A stretch of 64,000 bases of DNA, taken from positions 188,051 to 252,050 of the forward strand of contig NZ_JSAK01000027.1 of the NCBI RefSeq assembly GCF_000802965.1. The letters are read 5' to 3'. This DNA comes from Pseudomonas fluorescens. Lineage in GTDB: Bacteria; Pseudomonadota; Gammaproteobacteria; Pseudomonadales; Pseudomonadaceae. A program made the position numbers and the translations under genes. Below are positions 61,154 to 64,000 of this stretch, piece after piece (positions within the stretch are counted from its first letter, which is position 1; each line of letters opens with the position of its first letter). The notes beneath the pieces were generated by a model. It ran no database searches and was not told the DNA's origin. It saw nothing but the letters and a program-made list of their open reading frames with translations.

Positions 61154-61282
61154 CAATGAACTCGGCGATGTCGGCTGGGGCGGAGTCGCAGCATAGCGTT
61201 CTTCGCTCGGGCCGTGGTTATGCACTGGGTCGTGATAAAGTCGCCGCCCATCAGAACCTTTCGCTTCGAGACGACAAACGCA

Positions 61283-62302
61283 ATGACCGATTTCCAGGAT
61301 GTCGACGCCCTACTTGAAGACTGGAACGCCGTGCGCACAAGTGCGGCGTTCAACGGCCTGCTGGTGGGTAACGGCGCCAGCCGCGCCGTGTGGGATGATT
61401 TCGGCTATGACTCGCTGTTCGAGAACGCCCGCACCGTCGAAGAAAAACCGCTGAGCCAGTCGGAGCTGAGCGTGTTCGAGGCGCTGCAAACCCGCAGCTT
61501 CGAACAAGTATTGAGCTCGCTGAAAACCACCAGCCGGGTCAACAAAGCCCTGGCCGTCAGCTCTGCTGCGCCGCGCAATCGCTACTACGCGATCAAGGAA
61601 GCGCTGATCAACACCGTGCACGCGGTGCACATCCCGTGGCGACTGGTCCAGGCCTCGACCCTGGCGACGATCAATCAGGAACTGAGCAGTTACCGCACGG
61701 TGTTCACCACCAATTACGACCTGCTTAGCTACTGGGCGGTCCAGCACCAACCGGACACCATCAGCGATTTGTTCCAGGGTACCGAACCCGGCTTCGACCT
61801 GAGTTCCACCGCCACTGACAAGACCCGTTTGCTGTACCTGCACGGCGGCCTGCACCTGGTGCGCAATCAGGACGGCACGGCGCGCAAACTGATGGCGACC
61901 GAGGGCACGCTGCTGGGCAACTTCGCCATCAACAACACGATCAAGACCCTCGACGACGTACCGCTGTTCGTCAACGAAGGCCCGTCGCAAGACAAGCTCA
62001 AGACCATCCGCAGTTCGGATTACCTGTCGTTTTGCTACGAGCAGTTACTGGGCCATGGCGACGGCTTGTGCATCTTCGGTCATGCGCTGGGTGAACAGGA
62101 CAGCCACATCGTGCACGCGTTGCGTCAGGCGAAACCGAAGGTGGTGGCGATTTCGATCTATCCGCGCAGCAAGGCGTTCATCCAGCATCAGAAGCGGCAT
62201 TACGCGAAGGTGTTCGAGGGGACGGGTGTGGAGTTGCGTTTTTTTGATTCCAAGACTCATGGATTGGGTAACCCGAAGCTGACCGTGCCGGTTGAGGTCT
62301 GA
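61283..62302 (+). CDS. DUF4917 family protein with SIR2-like motifs
   Basis: A 339-aa protein of the DUF4917 family. Three motifs resemble the SIR2-like fold: LLVGNGASRAVWDDFGYDSLF near residue 26, VFTTNYDLLSYW near 140, and LCIFGHALGEQDSHIVHAL near 263. SIR2-like proteins with a TTNYD motif include NADases of phage defence, but no defence neighbour is present here. The function is unknown. It is divergent from the LysR gene, and a REPIN follows. Confidence 0.75.
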   Translation: MTDFQDVDALLEDWNAVRTSAAFNGLLVGNGASRAVWDDFGYDSLFENARTVEEKPLSQSELSVFEALQTRSFEQVLSSLKTTSRVNKALAVSSAAPRNRYYAIKEALINTVHAVHIPWRLVQASTLATINQELSSYRTVFTTNYDLLSYWAVQHQPDTISDLFQGTEPGFDLSSTATDKTRLLYLHGGLHLVRNQDGTARKLMATEGTLLGNFAINNTIKTLDDVPLFVNEGPSQDKLKTIRSSDYLSFCYEQLLGHGDGLCIFGHALGEQDSHIVHALRQAKPKVVAISIYPRSKAFIQHQKRHYAKVFEGTGVELRFFDSKTHGLGNPKLTVPVEV

Positions 62303-62317
62303 GGCAAACAGCTAACC

Positions 62318-62440
62318 TGTGGCGAGGGAGCTTGCTCCCGCTGGGCTGCGAAGCGGCCCCCTGCATTCTTTCAGGGGAAATCCGTTGGCAGGTTTTACGA
62401 CTGCTGCGCAGTCGAGCGGGAGCAAGCTCCCTCGCCACAA
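62318..62440. repeat. REPIN (GGGAGCTTGCTCCC type)
   Basis: TGTGGCGAGGGAGCTTGCTC and the inverted GAGCAAGCTCCCTCGCCACA flank a spacer with GGGCTGCGAAGCGGCCCC, between convergent genes. Confidence 0.85.
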
Positions 62441-62453
62441 AAGCCCACGCAAC

Positions 62454-62996
62454 TCATTCTTCCGCGCTATGCACCACCACCAACAACTGCGCCTGCACCT
62501 CGCCCACCGAGCGGATCCGGTGCGGTTTCTGAGAGTTGAAGTGCAGTGCATCACCCCTATTGAGCAGCACTCGCTCGCTGACGAAATCCACTTCCACCTG
62601 CCCTTCGTGAACGAACAGAAACTCTTCACCCAAATGTTCCTTGAAGGTCTTGTCAGCAAATTCGCTTGGCGGATAAATGATGAACGGCAGCAGGTTGCGC
62701 TCACTGACCTGATGAGCCAGTACGGCGTAACCCGGATTGTCGTCGCTGGCGCCCAAAGGTTGCCGCTCGTGGCTACGCACCAGGCTGTAGCTGTCGACGC
62801 TGACGTTGTCCTCCGAGAACAATTCCTCGACCTTCACGTTCAACGCCTTGGCCAGTTTCAGCGCAGCCGCAATCGATGGCGTGTTGAGCCCGCGTTCGAC
62901 CTTCGACAGGTAACTCTTGGTCATGCCGGATTTTTCCGCCAGCGCCTCAAGGGTTACCCCAAGTTTTTTTCTTAATAATTTCAAACGGATAGACAT
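62454..62996 (-). CDS. XRE helix-turn-helix regulator with cupin domain
   Basis: A 180-aa regulator. An XRE HTH is at residues 5-60 (LRKKLGVTLEALAEKSGMTKSYLSKVERG), and a C-terminal cupin sensor domain at about 110-175 (HLGEEFLFVHEGQVEVDF, LNRGDALHFNSQKPHRIRS). Such proteins sense a small ligand and often control the divergent gene. Two palindromic GTGTCAT-based sites lie between it and the class II aldolase gene. Confidence 0.9.
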   Translation of the reverse strand: MSIRLKLLRKKLGVTLEALAEKSGMTKSYLSKVERGLNTPSIAAALKLAKALNVKVEELFSEDNVSVDSYSLVRSHERQPLGASDDNPGYAVLAHQVSERNLLPFIIYPPSEFADKTFKEHLGEEFLFVHEGQVEVDFVSERVLLNRGDALHFNSQKPHRIRSVGEVQAQLLVVVHSAEE

Positions 62997-63041
62997 GTGG
63001 AGCGATTAATCCATCAAGGAGGTGACGAATTGTCCTTGCTC

Positions 63042-63088
63042 ATGACACAACGTGTCATATAGCATCTTTCGTGTCATTTGCATGACTC
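63042..63088. promoter_or_regulatory. two GTGTCAT operator palindromes
   Basis: ATGACAC-AAC-GTGTCAT (63042-63058, perfect 7-bp arms) and GTGTCAT-TTGC-ATGACtC (63071-63088, one mismatch) lie in the 110-bp gap between the XRE-cupin gene and the aldolase, ideal positions for an autoregulating operator pair. Confidence 0.6.
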
Positions 63089-63106
63089 AGCCAAGAGGAC
63101 ACCGAT

Positions 63107-63889
63107 ATGGCCAAGACATTAGCACTGCCCAAAGATCAACTGGTCAAGCAAGCGCTCAACCAGATGCAAAACACCCTTGCCGATAATACGTGGACCGACC
63201 GGCAAAAGCTGGCCCTGACTTGCCGCATTCTGTTCGAGAATGGCCATGACTCCGGTCTGGCCGGGCAAATCACCGCCCGCGGTCCCCAGCCTGGCACTTA
63301 CTACACTCAACAACTGGGCCTGGGTTTCGACGAAATCACCGCGAGCAACCTGCTGCTGGTCAACGAAGACCTGGAAGTGCTCGAAGGCCACGGCATGCCC
63401 AACCCGGCCAACCGTTTCCACAGTTGGGTGTACCGCGCCCGGCCGGATGTGAACTGCATCATTCACACCCACCCGACACATATCGCAGCGTTGTCGATGT
63501 TGGAAGTGCCGCTGCAGATTTCCCACATGGACCTCTGCCCGCTCTACGACGACTGCGCGTTTCTTGAAGGCTGGCCCGGTGTGCCGGTGGGTAACGAAGA
63601 AGGCGATCTGATTGCCGGCGCGCTGGGCGACAAACGGGCGATCCTGCTTTCCCACCACGGCCAGTTGTCCACCGGCACCACCATCGAGGAGGCCTGTGTG
63701 ATCGCCCAATTGATCGAACGCGCCGCCAGGTTGCAGTTGCTGGCGATGAGTGCCGGGACCATCAAGCCAATCATCCCGGAGCTGGGTCGTGAAGCCCACG
63801 ACTGGATCGCCCGGCCCAAACGCCACGCCGCCGCTTTCAACTACTACGCCCGGCAGAACCTGCGCCAACACGCCGATTGCCTGAACTGA
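63107..63889 (+). CDS. class II aldolase/adducin family protein
   Basis: A 260-aa aldolase/epimerase-fold protein. The metal-binding region is HTHPTHIAALSMLE near residue 120 and a distal His is in LSHHGQLSTG near 184. GLAGQITARGP near 52 is the typical class II start. It could be an aldolase, decarboxylase or epimerase. AGAGGACA lies upstream. It is divergent from the XRE-cupin gene, probably its regulator. An inverted repeat, CCTCGGC/GCCGAGG (63926-63951), precedes the next gene. Confidence 0.85.
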   Translation: MAKTLALPKDQLVKQALNQMQNTLADNTWTDRQKLALTCRILFENGHDSGLAGQITARGPQPGTYYTQQLGLGFDEITASNLLLVNEDLEVLEGHGMPNPANRFHSWVYRARPDVNCIIHTHPTHIAALSMLEVPLQISHMDLCPLYDDCAFLEGWPGVPVGNEEGDLIAGALGDKRAILLSHHGQLSTGTTIEEACVIAQLIERAARLQLLAMSAGTIKPIIPELGREAHDWIARPKRHAAAFNYYARQNLRQHADCLN

Positions 63890-63979
63890 CCCCTACCCCT
63901 AATGAGATGGTCAGCCCGGCGAGAACCTCGGCGAGTCTAAACTTGCCGAGGCACTCTCTTTACCGAAGGAGGATCTCTC

Positions 63980-64000
63980 ATGGCTACCATGACGCTTCTA
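63980..64000 (+). CDS. start of a further gene (7 codons visible)
   Basis: An ATG at 63980 after GAAGGAGGA opens MATMTLL and then the window ends. The strong ribosome site shows a real gene, likely part of the class II aldolase transcription unit or a following one. Nothing more can be said about its product. Confidence 0.6.

Noticed and set aside
1..64000. CRISPR array, prophage or insertion sequence
   Set aside because: Repeats seen are inverted REP pairs, not regularly spaced direct repeats; no transposase, integrase or phage structural gene was found.

Overview
The window is a high-GC chromosomal segment of a Pseudomonas, most likely of the P. fluorescens group. The signs are divergent algU/nadB, the eda-pgl-zwf/hexR block, a phaG-type gene, the fadD1/fadD2 pair with its divergent hydrolase and MaoC partners, and many REP/REPIN palindromes typical of fluorescent pseudomonads. 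Most of it is ordinary core genome packed tightly in operons. No prophage, insertion sequence or CRISPR array was found.

Layout: (1) 1-5.3 kb: the 5' part of algU (minus) with two AlgU-like promoter boxes, nadB, cptA-sdhE (minus), ygfZ and an HDOD gene. (2) 5.3-11.8 kb: a TctE/TctD two-component system divergent from the tctCBA tricarboxylate transporter, with an AbrB-type membrane protein coupled to tctA. (3) 11.9-14.4 kb: ung, a 3-hydroxyisobutyryl-CoA-hydrolase-like gene and a Tyr/Pro-rich lipoprotein. (4) 14.7-24.8 kb: a guanidine assimilation operon comprising an ABC transporter, two DUF1989 proteins, a biotin-dependent guanidine/urea carboxylase and allophanate hydrolase. A guanidine-I (ykkC) riboswitch precedes the transporter and a twin ACGG-loop guanidine-II (mini-ykkC) element precedes the carboxylase. 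A whole REPIN lies in frame inside the carboxylase gene.

(5) 24.8-38.9 kb: housekeeping genes (def, YihY, CsbD), fadD1 and fadD2, a hydrolase plus MaoC dehydratase, an AaeXAB-like FUSC/DUF1656/HlyD exporter and a DUF2383 protein. (6) 38.6-48.7 kb: a class V aminotransferase, an intradiol dioxygenase, zwf-pgl-eda with divergent hexR, a Cache-GGDEF cyclase, rsuA and phaG. (7) 48.9-51.8 kb: a small accessory patch behind tRNA-Gly(CCC) with HigBA, HicAB, a DUF3077 gene with a self-complementary leader and a 37-aa membrane protein. (8) 51.8-64 kb: tam, stress proteins, a PAS-GAF-GGDEF cyclase, LysE, an MFS/HMG-CoA-lyase-like/CoA-transferase/LysR catabolic cluster, a DUF4917 protein with SIR2-like motifs, an XRE-cupin regulator divergent from a class II aldolase, and the first codons of a further gene.

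The strongest candidate for something under-described is region 4: one pathway read by two guanidine riboswitch classes, with a REPIN turned into protein sequence in its key enzyme. All calls come from reading the sequence and from family knowledge; no database search was run.
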